Below the pieces are notes generated by a model. The model saw only the letters and a program-made list of their open reading frames with translations. It was not told where the DNA came from and ran no database searches. From Chlorogloeopsis fritschii PCC 6912 (GTDB taxonomy: Bacteria > Cyanobacteriota > Cyanobacteriia > Cyanobacteriales > Nostocaceae), in contig NZ_AJLN01000081.1 of NCBI RefSeq assembly GCF_000317285.1, positions 54,407 through 118,406 of the forward strand: a stretch of 64,000 nt of DNA. Reading direction: 5' to 3'. The position numbers and the translations under genes are program-made. This document shows, piece by piece, positions 1-8,623 of this stretch; the stretch's first letter is position 1; every line of letters starts with the position of its first letter.

Positions 1-2
1 TC

Positions 3-164
3 AAGCATACTTGCCCTTGCTGCTCATATACTTTGCTACGTCATATTGACTTGAAAGGAATCTACTGGCGTTGTAGTCACTGTTACCAAGAAATGCCAGT
101 TTATCAACCCTTACAAAAACATACAGTCACATTCACAAATCAGCAAAAAATGCTTGCTGCATAA
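3..164 (+). CDS. C-terminal part of a small zinc-ribbon protein (5' end outside window)
   Basis: An open frame enters from the left edge and stops with TAA at 162-164, giving at least 53 residues. It carries two cysteine clusters, CPCCS near the start and WRCSHC about 22 residues later, the spacing of a small zinc ribbon. The tail after the second cluster is short and polar (ends QQKMLAA). The start lies outside the window, so length and full domain content are unknown. Short zinc-ribbon proteins of this look occur in many cyanobacteria without a proven role; I cannot assign a function. It points towards the convergent hydroxylase gene. Confidence 0.55.
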   Translation, partial: KHTCPCCSYTLLRHIDLKGIYWRCSHCYQEMPVYQPLQKHTVTFTNQQKMLAA

Positions 165-322
165 AGCTAAAGCCAGATTGATAAAAAGCCCATTACTTAA
201 TTAATTTAATAGATTCTTGACGGTAGGAAATTGCTTTGGATTAGCGCTACCGTCTGTAGGATTCTAAAAACTGGCGATCGCATTGCTTGCATTTATAGCA
301 TTGTCTGCTACAACAACCATTG
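165..322. other. Spacer between convergent genes
   Basis: The spacer holds one inverted repeat (GACGGTAG at 219-226 with CTACCGTC at 267-274, long loop) and a HIP1 site. No T-run follows the repeat, so I do not call it a terminator. Confidence 0.4.
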
Positions 323-1108
323 TTAAAAAATTTCATTCTCAATCCCCGTAGTATTTGTAATTACACTTTCAGCAATGTCCTCATAGTCAGGGATCTGCGT
401 ACCGAATAACTTGTCCCAAAAAGTGAAGTACAATCCATAATGCACGGTATACTTACGATGATGTATTGAGTGATGCATCGGGCCAATCAACCACTTGCCA
501 AACCAGTGGCTTTTAAATGACGAGGAAAATACCTCAAATCCAAGATGATTCAACACTGCCCATACCGTCATCGTCACCAGTACAGCAACTAAGGTGATGA
601 AATGGAGTGGAACTATGAAGACTACACCGACAAAGAAGAGTGCCTGTATGATCGCCTCTGGGAAATCGAAAGCAAAGGATGTCCACGGTGTTGAGTCTCC
701 TGAACGGTGATGCCCATAATGCATCCATTTGAAAAGTGACGGGTGGTGAAACATTCGATGGATAAAGTAAAAGTACGTATCCTGAAGGATGAGCACCAAA
801 ATAAAACTAACTCCTAAATACCACAGCCCGTACTCACGCCAGTCAGTGTACAAGAGCGTTACTCCCAAATCATACTCACACAGGATCAGCGCTGCACAAA
901 CAGCAAAAACCACTGCCGATAAAACCGATAATTCAATATCCTTGAGAATTGACTGAATCATCGGAGGCTTTCGACGTAAGCTCCGTTTGGCGAGTGACTT
1001 CCCCAGAAGTGAATAGAAGAGCAAATAGGCTCCCCCAGCGATGAGAAAGTATCGGGCAACAATCAACCCGAATAAGACAAACAAATAGAACCAAAATGAG
1101 TGGTTCAT
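323..1108 (-). CDS. Sterol desaturase / fatty acid hydroxylase family membrane protein
   Basis: This is an integral-membrane di-iron oxygenase of the fatty acid hydroxylase superfamily, which hydroxylates or desaturates a lipid or carotenoid-type substrate. The three histidine boxes are visible: HRMFHH (about residue 117), HYGHH (about 130) and HHSIHH (about 212), lying between hydrophobic segments as expected for a membrane-embedded iron site. The open frame extends to 1144, but the ATG at 1106-1108 has an AGGAGG at 1122-1127, 13 bases upstream, so I chose it (261 residues). The substrate cannot be read from sequence; carotenoid and sterol-like substrates are both known in the superfamily. 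It stands alone on the minus strand. Confidence 0.85.
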   Translation of the reverse strand: MNHSFWFYLFVLFGLIVARYFLIAGGAYLLFYSLLGKSLAKRSLRRKPPMIQSILKDIELSVLSAVVFAVCAALILCEYDLGVTLLYTDWREYGLWYLGVSFILVLILQDTYFYFIHRMFHHPSLFKWMHYGHHRSGDSTPWTSFAFDFPEAIIQALFFVGVVFIVPLHFITLVAVLVTMTVWAVLNHLGFEVFSSSFKSHWFGKWLIGPMHHSIHHRKYTVHYGLYFTFWDKLFGTQIPDYEDIAESVITNTTGIENEIF

Positions 1109-1340
1109 CAATGTAAAGTTTCCTCCTTGAAGTGAGGGAAGCATATTCCACTACCATTTGCAACCTAATCGTTACCTTTGTGGCTGTATGAATCGATTAC
1201 TCTTGCTTTCCACTGTTACCATGAAACAGTTCTCACAACCAAACGACTCTATCCTCAGGGATATTTAAAAATTTAGTTTTCGCGATCGCTAACTCTTAGT
1301 ACAAAATGGCGATCGCACACATCATAGCCAAACTGAAACC

Positions 1341-1407
1341 GTAAGGTGGGTACTTTCCATAACGTAAAAATAAGGGCTTGAGGAAAGTTAAGCAGTGCCC
1401 ACCCTAC
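1341..1407. repeat. 67-bp inverted-repeat element, copy 1 (inner segment flipped)
   Basis: The left end reads GTAAGGTGGGTACT and the right end AGTGCCCACCCTAC, which are near-perfect inverted repeats. The inner segment is the reverse complement of that in the copies at 15611 and 20238, while the ends keep the same left/right asymmetry. Confidence 0.85.
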
Positions 1408-1433
1408 AAAAATTACTTTCCATAACTGAAACC

Positions 1434-1500
1434 GTAAGGTGGGCACTTTCCATAACTTAAAAATAAGGGCTTGAGGAAAGTTAAGCAGTGCCCACCCTAC
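1434..1500. repeat. 67-bp inverted-repeat element, copy 2
   Basis: This is a tandem copy of the element at 1341, offset by 93 bp, with the same inner orientation. A frame across both copies is open but is only repeat-derived; the rest of the 1145-1548 spacer shows nothing else. Confidence 0.85.
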
Positions 1501-1548
1501 ACAAATTGCAATTAAGCAAATAGTGCAAGATGTGAACAAATAGATATT

Positions 1549-2718
1549 TTATAGCAATTTGATTTTATCGGCCGCTCTTTTAGCCTTTTCTCTCGCTTCT
1601 TTCACACTGCTTCCCTTAGCCAAAGCTACTCCCATCCGTCGATAAGGATGAGCACTAGGTTTACCAAATAACCTGATATCTACATCTTTTTCTGATAAAG
1701 CCTCAGCCACACCTGTATAAACTATTGAATCTGATTTTTCCGAAGCGAGTATTACAGCACTCGCTGAAAATCCCAATTGTTCTATATGAGGAATAGGCAA
1801 ACCTAAAATAGCTCTTAAATGTAATTCAAATTCGTTCAAATTTTGTGAGATTAAAGTTACCATTCCTGTATCGTGGGGACGGGGTGAAAGTTCAGAAAAA
1901 ATCACTTCATCTTTAGTAATAAAAAACTCAACTCCAAAAATTCCGGCTCCTCCTAAAGCATCCGTAACTTTTGTAGCTATTGCTTGCGCTTGTAAAATCA
2001 TGTCTTCCGAAATAGCTGCTGGCTGCCAAGATTCCTGATAATCTCCTCTTTCTTGACGATGTCCTATGGGAGAACAGAAAACAGTCGGTGCGTTCCACTG
2101 CTTAATAGTCAGTAAAGTAATCTCAATTTCAAAATCTATAAATTCTTCAACAATTACTTTTTGACTGTCACCTCGCGAACCTGCTATAGCATAGTCCCAA
2201 GCTCTCTTAACTTCTGTGTTATCTTTAACTACAGATTGACCTTTTCCAGAAGATGACATTACAGGTTTGACAACATTAGGAAACCCAATCTTATCAGAAA
2301 CAGCGATTAACTCTTCTAGAGTAGAGGCATAACCATATTTAGCAGTTCTAATGCCTAATTTTTGATGTGCCAACTCTCTAATTCTATCCCGATTCATTGT
2401 ATAGTTAGTTGCTGCCGCTGTTGGGATAACTGTAATTCCTCGTTGTTCAAATTCCAACAACTTTTCTGTTCTAATTGCTTCAATTTCTGGAATGATAAAA
2501 TCTGGCTGATACTTGCTTACAATTCTTTCCAAGTCTTCTGCACTTAACATGGAAATAACTTCTGAGCAGTCTGCAACTTGCATTGCCGGAGCATAAGGGT
2601 AACGGTCAACGGCTATTATATAATTTCCAAGACGTTGAGCCGCGATTACAAATTCTTTACCAAGTTCTCCTGAACCTAGTAACATTAATTTTTTTGGTAG
2701 CTGAATCGAATTATTCAT
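1549..2718 (-). CDS. purT: Formate-dependent phosphoribosylglycinamide formyltransferase
   Basis: PurT uses ATP and formate to formylate GAR to FGAR, the third step of purine synthesis, without folate. The 389-residue protein has the usual length and layout: an N-terminal nucleotide-binding-like domain with GSGELGKEF (about 16-24) and [15 protein letters not shown], a central ATP-grasp domain with the glycine-rich [11 protein letters not shown] loop, and metal-binding residues around [26 protein letters not shown] (quoted in parts: [16 protein letters not shown]). The C-terminal [16 protein letters not shown] is typical. An AGGA lies shortly before the ATG. It is monocistronic here. PurT is a close paralogue of PurK, but the [10 protein letters not shown] stretch and total length favour PurT. 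Confidence 0.95.
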   Translation of the reverse strand: MNNSIQLPKKLMLLGSGELGKEFVIAAQRLGNYIIAVDRYPYAPAMQVADCSEVISMLSAEDLERIVSKYQPDFIIPEIEAIRTEKLLEFEQRGITVIPTAAATNYTMNRDRIRELAHQKLGIRTAKYGYASTLEELIAVSDKIGFPNVVKPVMSSSGKGQSVVKDNTEVKRAWDYAIAGSRGDSQKVIVEEFIDFEIEITLLTIKQWNAPTVFCSPIGHRQERGDYQESWQPAAISEDMILQAQAIATKVTDALGGAGIFGVEFFITKDEVIFSELSPRPHDTGMVTLISQNLNEFELHLRAILGLPIPHIEQLGFSASAVILASEKSDSIVYTGVAEALSEKDVDIRLFGKPSAHPYRRMGVALAKGSSVKEAREKAKRAADKIKLL

Positions 2719-2874
2719 TAATCTTTTTCTTCCTAACTCAAACTTTTTCTTAATCCTTTAGTGTACTTTTTGTGCTATCTTTACCATAAGTTAGGCTGCT
2801 CTTGTGAAAAGACACTTTTATGCCTACGCCTATCTCTCGGACGTTCATGTGTTTTATTATTTCACTTAACTATT
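2719..2874. other. Spacer upstream of purT
   Basis: About 155 bases, AT-rich, presumably holding the purT promoter. No clear operator or terminator was seen. Confidence 0.3.
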
Positions 2875-3405
2875 TTATCTAAAATTAAACTGAGCACCGC
2901 GAGATTTTAAATTTTGGTATTGCTCTTTAGACAATCCAATTCCTTTACCAAATTCACACCCATCTACTAAAGCATCTAACCAAATAGTTTCATTCAGAGT
3001 TGCACCACTTAAATTTGCATTTCTCAAGTCTGCCCTTGTAAAATTAGCAAACATTAGGTCTGCATTTAATAAACTACTTCCGCTTAAATTTGCACTTGTA
3101 AAATTACCACGGATGAAGTTAGAATTATTCAAATCTAATCCAGACAAATCTGAACCTGTTAAGTTAGGAAACTTTAGTTGATTAGGATTTTGCAAAAATC
3201 TATTTACGCAAGCTATATTTGCTTCATTAAAGCACATTTTTGCTAAAAAATCATAGCGGGCAATCCCAAGTTGCTTGAGAATCTGTAAACGTTGTTCGGG
3301 AGTTTGCTTTAAAAATTGGCTCGCATTGTAGTGATAATTATAATATAGACTGTTTAGCATATTAAGTGCTATATAAGCATTATTTTTTATATTTAAGATT
3401 TTCAC
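2875..3405 (-). CDS. Pentapeptide-repeat protein
   Basis: The 176-residue product has an N-terminal helical part (residues 1-75) and then about ten A(D/N)Lxx-type pentapeptides from roughly residue 80 to 145 ([34 protein letters not shown]), which form a right-handed quadrilateral beta-helix. A short non-repeat tail ends in QFNFR. There is no signal peptide, so it is probably cytoplasmic. Function is unknown; such proteins act in binding or as structural solenoids. The start is uncertain: the frame opens with GTG at 3405 and an ATG lies at 3360, neither with a clear ribosome binding site. Repeat content is thin compared with the other two pentapeptide genes in the window. Confidence 0.75.
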   Translation of the reverse strand: MKILNIKNNAYIALNMLNSLYYNYHYNASQFLKQTPEQRLQILKQLGIARYDFLAKMCFNEANIACVNRFLQNPNQLKFPNLTGSDLSGLDLNNSNFIRGNFTSANLSGSSLLNADLMFANFTRADLRNANLSGATLNETIWLDALVDGCEFGKGIGLSKEQYQNLKSRGAQFNFR

Positions 3406-3570
3406 AAAATTTGCTTACATCTTAAAAAGCATTTTTGTTAATATAATTCAATCACAAGTTTGACATTCTAGAAATACAATATTAATTATAACACTGTCCA
3501 AATGCATCCGGTTATTGATAAGCACAATTGGTAAATCAATTAAGTTACTATCTCAATTGCATAAGTACGT

Positions 3571-4134
3571 ATGAAAAAAATAATCATACCACATCAAATA
3601 AAACCTCGTTTCTTAGCAACAGCAATAGGTTTAGGAGCGCTTTTTATCATTTTACTTAGTTTATTTATATTTGATATTCTTAGAGTCAGAGTCATAAATG
3701 TTGATAATACCAGGAGAATATTAGCAGAGCAAAAGCAAAAAGAGAATAATTATTTTGGTATTTCTAAAGTTGCATTTCAACAGGGTTCAAATAATAAAGG
3801 GCTAGACTTGAGATGTTTAACTTGGTCTTCAAAACAGTTATACAATGGTTGGAGCGATGTTAGCAAAGACCATGATTTTTTTATTGATTATTATCTACCC
3901 TCTGGCAAAAAAGCAATTATTTGTACCACACCTATATTAGCTGGTGCATTAGCTGCAAACTCTCAAAAAAGATTTTTATATGAAGTGTCTACCACTGATT
4001 TAGATGATGGTTTATATGTTCGGATTGTTATCGGACTTTCAGAAGTCAGAGAAACTTGTAAATTAATGACAGGTAGTGTTGATTGTATGAACTCACTTTT
4101 AATGCGACAAGCAATCGTTAAATACGAGCCTTAA
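3571..4134 (+). CDS. Membrane-anchored protein of unknown function
   Basis: I do not recognise this 187-residue protein. It begins with a basic stretch, then one strong transmembrane segment at about 13-36 (ATAIGLGALFIILLSLFIFD), followed by a soluble domain of about 150 residues with four to six cysteines (RCLTWSS, AIICTTP, RETCKLMTGSVDC) that could form disulfides if the domain faces the periplasm. The layout resembles a signal-anchor or a pseudopilin-like minor protein, but no prepilin cleavage motif is present. Lysine-, asparagine- and isoleucine-rich codon use is more AT-biased than in neighbouring housekeeping genes. It is divergent from the pentapeptide gene. Confidence 0.6.
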   Translation: MKKIIIPHQIKPRFLATAIGLGALFIILLSLFIFDILRVRVINVDNTRRILAEQKQKENNYFGISKVAFQQGSNNKGLDLRCLTWSSKQLYNGWSDVSKDHDFFIDYYLPSGKKAIICTTPILAGALAANSQKRFLYEVSTTDLDDGLYVRIVIGLSEVRETCKLMTGSVDCMNSLLMRQAIVKYEP

Positions 4135-4152
4135 AATTAATTGTTGATATTG

Positions 4153-4779
4153 CTACTGTACCGCATTAAAAGCCATCTGCCAAAAATCCTTTTCAAATTT
4201 TGCCACTTTTACAAACGTTTCTTCAGCTTGGTTTTGAATAGAATCAGAAGCAGTTTGCAAGACTTGATCGGCTTGCTGTTCTAAGAGTTTTACATATGCT
4301 GTGAAGTCAGAATTACCCCACCTATCAGCAAATTCTTTGTAAGGTGCGGGCATTGCGCCAGGTAATTGCCAACCTTGATTATAGGCAAATTCAATAGCCC
4401 ACAGTGCAGTTGCTTGTACTGGATAAGGCATATCAGCTAGGCTATGCATATATTTACAGTATTGCTCACACGTTGGCTGTTTTTCTGTAGCAAGATTAAG
4501 TTGTCGTTCAGCCACTTTTTCTTTAAACCAATTAAGCTCGTCTTTAAGTGCTGCTAATCCTGAAAGTATGACATCAAAATGTTGTGGAGGTGCACTGGCT
4601 AATACTCTTGCCAGCATCCTCGTAAAATCGATTACAAATAGATAATCTTGCACCAACCATGTATTAAATTGGTGAGGTTGAATTGTACCTGATTTACAAT
4701 TTTCGAGAAAAGGATGCACAGTCGCTTCATGCCAAATGTCTGTATGTTTTTGTAGAATTTGATTGCAAGTAAAAGACAT
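4153..4779 (-). CDS. TenA-family protein, cysteine-less (TenA_E-like) type
   Basis: TenA proteins hydrolyse aminopyrimidines from thiamine breakdown, feeding thiamine salvage; some members act on other amine substrates. The 208-residue all-helical protein shows the family landmarks WHEATVHPF, the active-site Asp in WLVQDYLFV (D45) and the C-terminal Glu in KFEKDFWQMAF (E196). The position that holds the catalytic Cys in classical TenA (PCxxxY) reads ATALWAIEFAY here, so this belongs to the Cys-less class. No TPP riboswitch was seen upstream. A second TenA at 37434-38060, of identical length, keeps the Cys. The substrate may therefore differ; this is inference. Confidence 0.8.
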   Translation of the reverse strand: MSFTCNQILQKHTDIWHEATVHPFLENCKSGTIQPHQFNTWLVQDYLFVIDFTRMLARVLASAPPQHFDVILSGLAALKDELNWFKEKVAERQLNLATEKQPTCEQYCKYMHSLADMPYPVQATALWAIEFAYNQGWQLPGAMPAPYKEFADRWGNSDFTAYVKLLEQQADQVLQTASDSIQNQAEETFVKVAKFEKDFWQMAFNAVQ

Positions 4780-4834
4780 AATTTAAAATTTAATTAAATT
4801 AATACATTAATTATTTTTGTCAGCAATAGCAACG

Positions 4835-4881
4835 GGCGATCGCCTGGGTAAATCAGTAAAATGATTAGTAGCGATCGCCCT
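4835..4881. repeat. HIP1-ended inverted repeat
   Basis: GGGCGATCGC near 4835 and GCGATCGCCC ending at 4881 form 10-bp arms around a loop of about 27 bases upstream of the tenA-like gene. Each arm is an extended HIP1 site. Confidence 0.5.
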
Positions 4882-4995
4882 TCCAATATCAAACAATCTC
4901 AAACTTCTATTACCACTCCAGAAAACGTCGTTACTTTGAGTAATTTTATGTTAGACGACACAGCAAAATTGCTGTTTTTATCTCTTATAAAATAA

Positions 4996-5247
4996 TCAGC
5001 CGTTCTTTAGACTTAGCTCCTTTTGATTAGTAGAACGTTCTGTATCGCGATAGTGAGCATCGAGCCAACAACGCGGCAAACGTTCACCAGAAGGAAACGC
5101 CAACTCTATCTTTTGATAAGAAGCCGGATCTTGCAGTTCTTCACCAAAGTGATCGACTCCTGTCACTTCTTTGGCACAGGGGTTGAAGAGTTGATCCAAG
5201 GTTAAAATTTCGATTAAATCTCCTGTAGGCTTGTGCATCAAGAACAT
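4996..5247 (-). CDS. Small conserved-type cyanobacterial protein of unknown function
   Basis: The product is 83 residues with no signal peptide or membrane segment. It begins MFLMHKPTGDLIEILTLDQL and contains an FGEELQDP segment, a single CW (PRCWLDAHYRD) and a polar tail. A GGAG lies about 8 bases before the ATG, supporting the start. Proteins of this form are common in cyanobacteria and are sometimes labelled acetyltransferase without a visible acetyltransferase fold; I give no function. It sits upstream of a long palindrome and is not obviously in an operon. Confidence 0.7.
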   Translation of the reverse strand: MFLMHKPTGDLIEILTLDQLFNPCAKEVTGVDHFGEELQDPASYQKIELAFPSGERLPRCWLDAHYRDTERSTNQKELSLKNG

Positions 5248-5386
5248 AGTAATTCTCCTATGTCAAGAACTCCTAGCTAAATGCTATAACGAAGTCAATC
5301 AGGAGATTCATCTCTGAAATAGTTCGCAAAATTAAGATACATCAATAGACACTATTAGTTCGCCACTTATGAGAGGAGATGTTTAT

Positions 5387-5420
5387 AGATCCCCGACTTG
5401 TTTAAACAAGTCGGGGATCT
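5387..5420. repeat. 34-bp perfect palindrome, CCCCGACTT family
   Basis: AGATCCCCGACTTG meets its own complement around a central TTTAAA with no mismatch. Related copies are at 59757-59790 (one mismatch per arm) and a half copy at 24120-24131. Both full copies are followed by GAAC. It lies just beyond the stop codon of the sqr gene and could form a cruciform or an RNA hairpin; no T-run follows in the direction of sqr transcription. Confidence 0.85.
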
Positions 5421-5450
5421 GAACATTTTCATCTTTGTTAAGCAACAGCA

Positions 5451-6767
5451 TCAACTCTGCGCTTGCTTCCACCCCTTCAACTTCAAAGTATCACCCTCAA
5501 ACCGTTTCCCTTTTAACATCCGGTTCCAGTAAACCCAGGGTAAAATATGGCGCTTCACCAACCACATACTGTAACGCTCCTCCCTGGGATCAATTGGGAA
5601 AGTAGACATAGGTTGGTTGGTGTAGTCAAACTCTGCCATGATGACTTTGCCGTATCCCGTAATTAGCGGACAGCAAGTGTAGCCGTTATAGCTTCCTGTC
5701 AAAGAGCTAGAGTTGATGAGAGCCAGCAAATTCTCTACCAGCACGGGAGCTTGTCGGCGAATGGCAGCAGCTGTTTTGGAAGTTGGCAATGAAGAAGCAT
5801 CCCCCAAACTAAAGACATTTGGATATAAATTGTGCTGCAAAGTCTCTTTATTGACATCTACCCAACCTTTACCAGCCCCTTCAGCCACAGCTAGCTTGCT
5901 AGTTTTAATGAAATCAGGAGCGCTCATTGGCGGGGTGACGTGAATCATGTCATAGGGGATAACTACCTGTTGTACACCCTCATCTGTGGTGACATCGAAA
6001 ACAGCTTCTTTAGCTTCTGCCCGAATTGCCTTGAGATTGTGTTTGAATTTTAATTGAATATTTCGGCGATCAACTACTTTAAGTAACCTTTCTGCATAGG
6101 CGGGAACGGGAAAAATTGCACCTACAGCAGAGCAAAACATCATGTTAGTTTTGTTACGAATACCCTGCTGGCGGAAGGCATCATCAGCCATATACATAAT
6201 TTTTTGTGGAGCGCCACCGCATTTAATCGGAGTTGCTGGGAAGGTAAATAAAGCATTCCCTCCTTGAAAATTCCGAATTGCTTCCCAGGTATAGGGAGCA
6301 TATTCAAACGCGTAATTACTGCACACTCCTCCCTTACCCAATGCATCCTGCAAGCCTTCAATCAGATGCCAGTCGATTTGGATACCAGGGCACAACACTA
6401 GGTAATCGTAGTGAATCTGTTTGCCAGACCGGGTAAGTACGTTATTATGATCGGGATCAAGTTCGGCAGCATAATCCTGAATCCAAGTTACGCCTTTGGG
6501 AATGCAGCTTGCTTCTGACTTAACCGTAGCATCAATGCTGTACTGCCCTCCCCCTACCAAAGTCCAAGCGGGTTGGTAGTAATGTTTATCGTTTGGTTCC
6601 ACAATGGCTATATTGAGCTTGCCGTTTTTATGATGCAATTGGGATGCTACTGTAATTCCTGCGGCACCGCCACCAACAATAACAACTTGGTAATGTAGCT
6701 TTTCCTGAGTAGAAGTATTGGCAGCAATTTCCGAAGTATTTGTTCTCGGTTGAATGACTGATGACAT
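5451..6767 (-). CDS. sqr: Sulfide:quinone oxidoreductase, type II (mitochondrial-like)
   Basis: SQR oxidises sulfide and passes electrons to the membrane quinone pool through FAD. The FAD-binding VVIVGGGAAG is at residues 28-37 of the chosen 438-residue form. The redox cysteines of type II SQR are present: PIKCGGAPQK (C183) and YTCCPLITGYG (C365/C366), with a further Cys in GGVCSNYAFEY (C149). The C-terminal block, EERYSMWLVKRHILPWVYWN, is the membrane-associated tail that closely recalls eukaryotic SQOR. The frame opens at a TTG (6797), but the ATG at 6767 is more conventional. The role may be sulfide detoxification or sulfide-dependent electron supply; no sulfur genes are adjacent. Confidence 0.9.
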   Translation of the reverse strand: MSSVIQPRTNTSEIAANTSTQEKLHYQVVIVGGGAAGITVASQLHHKNGKLNIAIVEPNDKHYYQPAWTLVGGGQYSIDATVKSEASCIPKGVTWIQDYAAELDPDHNNVLTRSGKQIHYDYLVLCPGIQIDWHLIEGLQDALGKGGVCSNYAFEYAPYTWEAIRNFQGGNALFTFPATPIKCGGAPQKIMYMADDAFRQQGIRNKTNMMFCSAVGAIFPVPAYAERLLKVVDRRNIQLKFKHNLKAIRAEAKEAVFDVTTDEGVQQVVIPYDMIHVTPPMSAPDFIKTSKLAVAEGAGKGWVDVNKETLQHNLYPNVFSLGDASSLPTSKTAAAIRRQAPVLVENLLALINSSSLTGSYNGYTCCPLITGYGKVIMAEFDYTNQPMSTFPIDPREERYSMWLVKRHILPWVYWNRMLKGKRFEGDTLKLKGWKQAQS

Positions 6768-6930
6768 ATTTTCTTGAAGTAATTCTAGACAGAGCAAATT
6801 AATTGAAGCTTGTAGATGCTAAGGGGTGATTATGAAGTATAGGTAATGCAAATTTCAGTGTTAGCTTACTTTTGTTGAGGTGTGAACCTTGATACTTGTA
6901 GCAAAATTGCATCTTGACCGAATTTCTAAC

Positions 6931-6950
6931 TTTCACAAAAAATTGTGAAA
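6931..6950. promoter_or_regulatory. Inverted repeat upstream of sqr, candidate operator
   Basis: TTTCACAA, four bases, then TTGTGAAA make an 8-bp perfect dyad in the divergent spacer between sqr and the 7244 gene. A further TTGTGAAA half-site lies near 7114. The dyad is of a size a dimeric repressor could bind; the regulator is unknown. The rest of the 6768-7243 spacer is AT-rich and shows no gene. Confidence 0.4.
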
Positions 6951-7243
6951 CTTTCATTCTCTCTACTAATGGCACGAATTAGCTGAATTGCTTAGAAAAT
7001 CTTTACGTAATTTCTAAATCTAAAGAAATAGACAAGTAGATAATAATCACGAACTATCCCTATATAAATAAATTAGAAGTTATAAAATATACAATCCATT
7101 AAAAGTTATTAAATTGTGAAAAATTGGCAATCTTCTCTCTTATGAGGCATACATGAGAAAAGCTTTACGTATAAAATTTAATTATTATTTATACTTCATA
7201 CAACCATTGTCAAACTCTATTCAGCAGGGTTAACAGTTAGGTT

Positions 7244-7672
7244 ATGAATGTTGAAATTTTCAATCAGTTTCCTTGGACGCCTGTCGTTTTACTGTGGCTT
7301 TCTTACGCTTTCTTAGGATGGTATCTATCTGTTCACCACATTATTTGGGTTGTGGGAATATTGGTAGTAGGTTTAGTCCTTACAGTCGTTGGACAGAGCT
7401 TATCTTGGTTAGACCGTTTAATTAGATATGGTTCTCAAATCTTGATAATAGTGTTATGTTTAAGTGCATCAGTTGCTTTAGTAGCAACTTGGTCGCTATT
7501 TTTTACGTTTGTTCTGACACCATTAGCAACTACAGTTTTAGCTGAAATTGAATTACGCTTCGCTGGCTTTAGTAAACGTGATGCACTGTTGTTATTAAGT
7601 TTGATTGCTGCATTTGGTTTGGGAACAGGCGAAACAATAGATTTATTTTTCTTGCCTAGTGGCAGATATTAA
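7244..7672 (+). CDS. Small multi-pass membrane protein of unknown function
   Basis: The product is 142 residues with four predicted hydrophobic helices (about 13-30, 33-51, 62-86 and 113-130). No charged catalytic motif is visible; the loops carry SVHHIIWV near helix 2 and LAEIELRFAGFSKRDA before helix 4. I do not recognise a named family, although similar four-helix proteins are widespread in cyanobacteria. It is divergent from sqr and followed by a convergent metalloprotease-like gene. A link to sqr through the shared spacer is possible but unproven. Confidence 0.6.
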   Translation: MNVEIFNQFPWTPVVLLWLSYAFLGWYLSVHHIIWVVGILVVGLVLTVVGQSLSWLDRLIRYGSQILIIVLCLSASVALVATWSLFFTFVLTPLATTVLAEIELRFAGFSKRDALLLLSLIAAFGLGTGETIDLFFLPSGRY

Positions 7673-7721
7673 TTGCTCAATCAAATTGTGAAATTATTTA
7701 ACTGGTGAACTTCTCAAAACT

Positions 7722-8621
7722 TTAATTTGTTGATTTACTTCGAGAAAATACCTGTACTAAAACACCCAAAATTCCAATTCCAGCAGCTATCAGTAGTAGA
7801 GATACTAAGTTGAAAGTCAGCCCAAATCCTGTTGCGTCATTTTGCCAGCGAATCAGCCAAAAAGCATCTGTACCTAGCACAAACGAAGGTACCTGCAAAA
7901 TATTAAAAATGAGGGGCAGCAAAAAACTACCTACCAAAAACACCATTAAGACTATTAAGGTAGTGTTACCCCAAACCCCCAAAACCGAACGAGTTTTGTC
8001 AAAAGAAGTTTTAAAAGGTAGGGAACGAGGATCGAGAGCGGGAGGAGTATAAATTGCCATGCCTGCACGGCGATCTTCTACTTGAATTGATTTAGGGCAA
8101 CGCAAAAGCAGTGTAGCCATCCAGATATCACCACTTGCACCAGAAGTATTAATTACTAATACCCAAACCAGCCAAGTAGCTTGGGGAAAGACTGCCAGCA
8201 ATACCAAACAAACCAAGTCAATCACTACCAAGGGAGCAAGCCCAATTGTGACAAAGGCGTTGCGAGAAAATATATCTCCTGGTGATGTGGCGTAAGCATA
8301 GGGAAAGAAATATTTAACTTTGATCCCATAACGGGGCGAGCCGCCAAAAGCACGAAAAGCCAACCCATGTATTAATTCGTGAATGACGAGTGTACCAACG
8401 AAAATCACAACAAAAGCTAGAAATGTCAGAACTCCAGCCCAAGATTGGGAAGATGTTTGCCAAGAGAATGACCACGGTTGCCCGTGAATTACTTGATACA
8501 ATCTACTCACACCTGCCAAAGTTACGAAAAACAATAGGATACTCAAACTTGTCCAACGCAGAGCCAACTCAGGCGTGATGCGGAAAATATATGTTGGTTC
8601 TTTACTCGTCAATGTTGTCAT
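7722..8621 (-). CDS. DUF3267-family membrane zinc metalloprotease-like protein
   Basis: This multi-pass membrane protein carries HELIHG in a hydrophobic helix (VIHELIHGLAF, His81/Glu82/His85 of the 299-residue form), the zinc-binding motif of DUF3267 proteins, distant relatives of site-2 proteases. A following block with PYAYATSPGD and IGLAPLVVID is typical. The open frame reaches 8666, but the ATG at 8619-8621 lies two bases after the stop codon of the upstream protease gene, a translational-coupling arrangement, so I chose it. The product is probably an intramembrane peptidase or a peptidase-like partner of the neighbouring S2P. Substrates are unknown. Confidence 0.8.
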   Translation of the reverse strand: MTTLTSKEPTYIFRITPELALRWTSLSILLFFVTLAGVSRLYQVIHGQPWSFSWQTSSQSWAGVLTFLAFVVIFVGTLVIHELIHGLAFRAFGGSPRYGIKVKYFFPYAYATSPGDIFSRNAFVTIGLAPLVVIDLVCLVLLAVFPQATWLVWVLVINTSGASGDIWMATLLLRCPKSIQVEDRRAGMAIYTPPALDPRSLPFKTSFDKTRSVLGVWGNTTLIVLMVFLVGSFLLPLIFNILQVPSFVLGTDAFWLIRWQNDATGFGLTFNLVSLLLIAAGIGILGVLVQVFSRSKSTN

Positions 8622-8623
8622 GA

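Noticed and set aside
933..1163. 76-residue plus-strand ORF opposite the hydroxylase gene
   Set aside because: It overlaps the well-supported histidine-box gene in antisense and has no recognisable motif or ribosome binding site.
1273..1539. 88-residue minus-strand ORF
   Set aside because: The protein is two copies of the same FVGWALLNFPQALIF unit read out of the tandem 67-bp repeats; no independent coding evidence.
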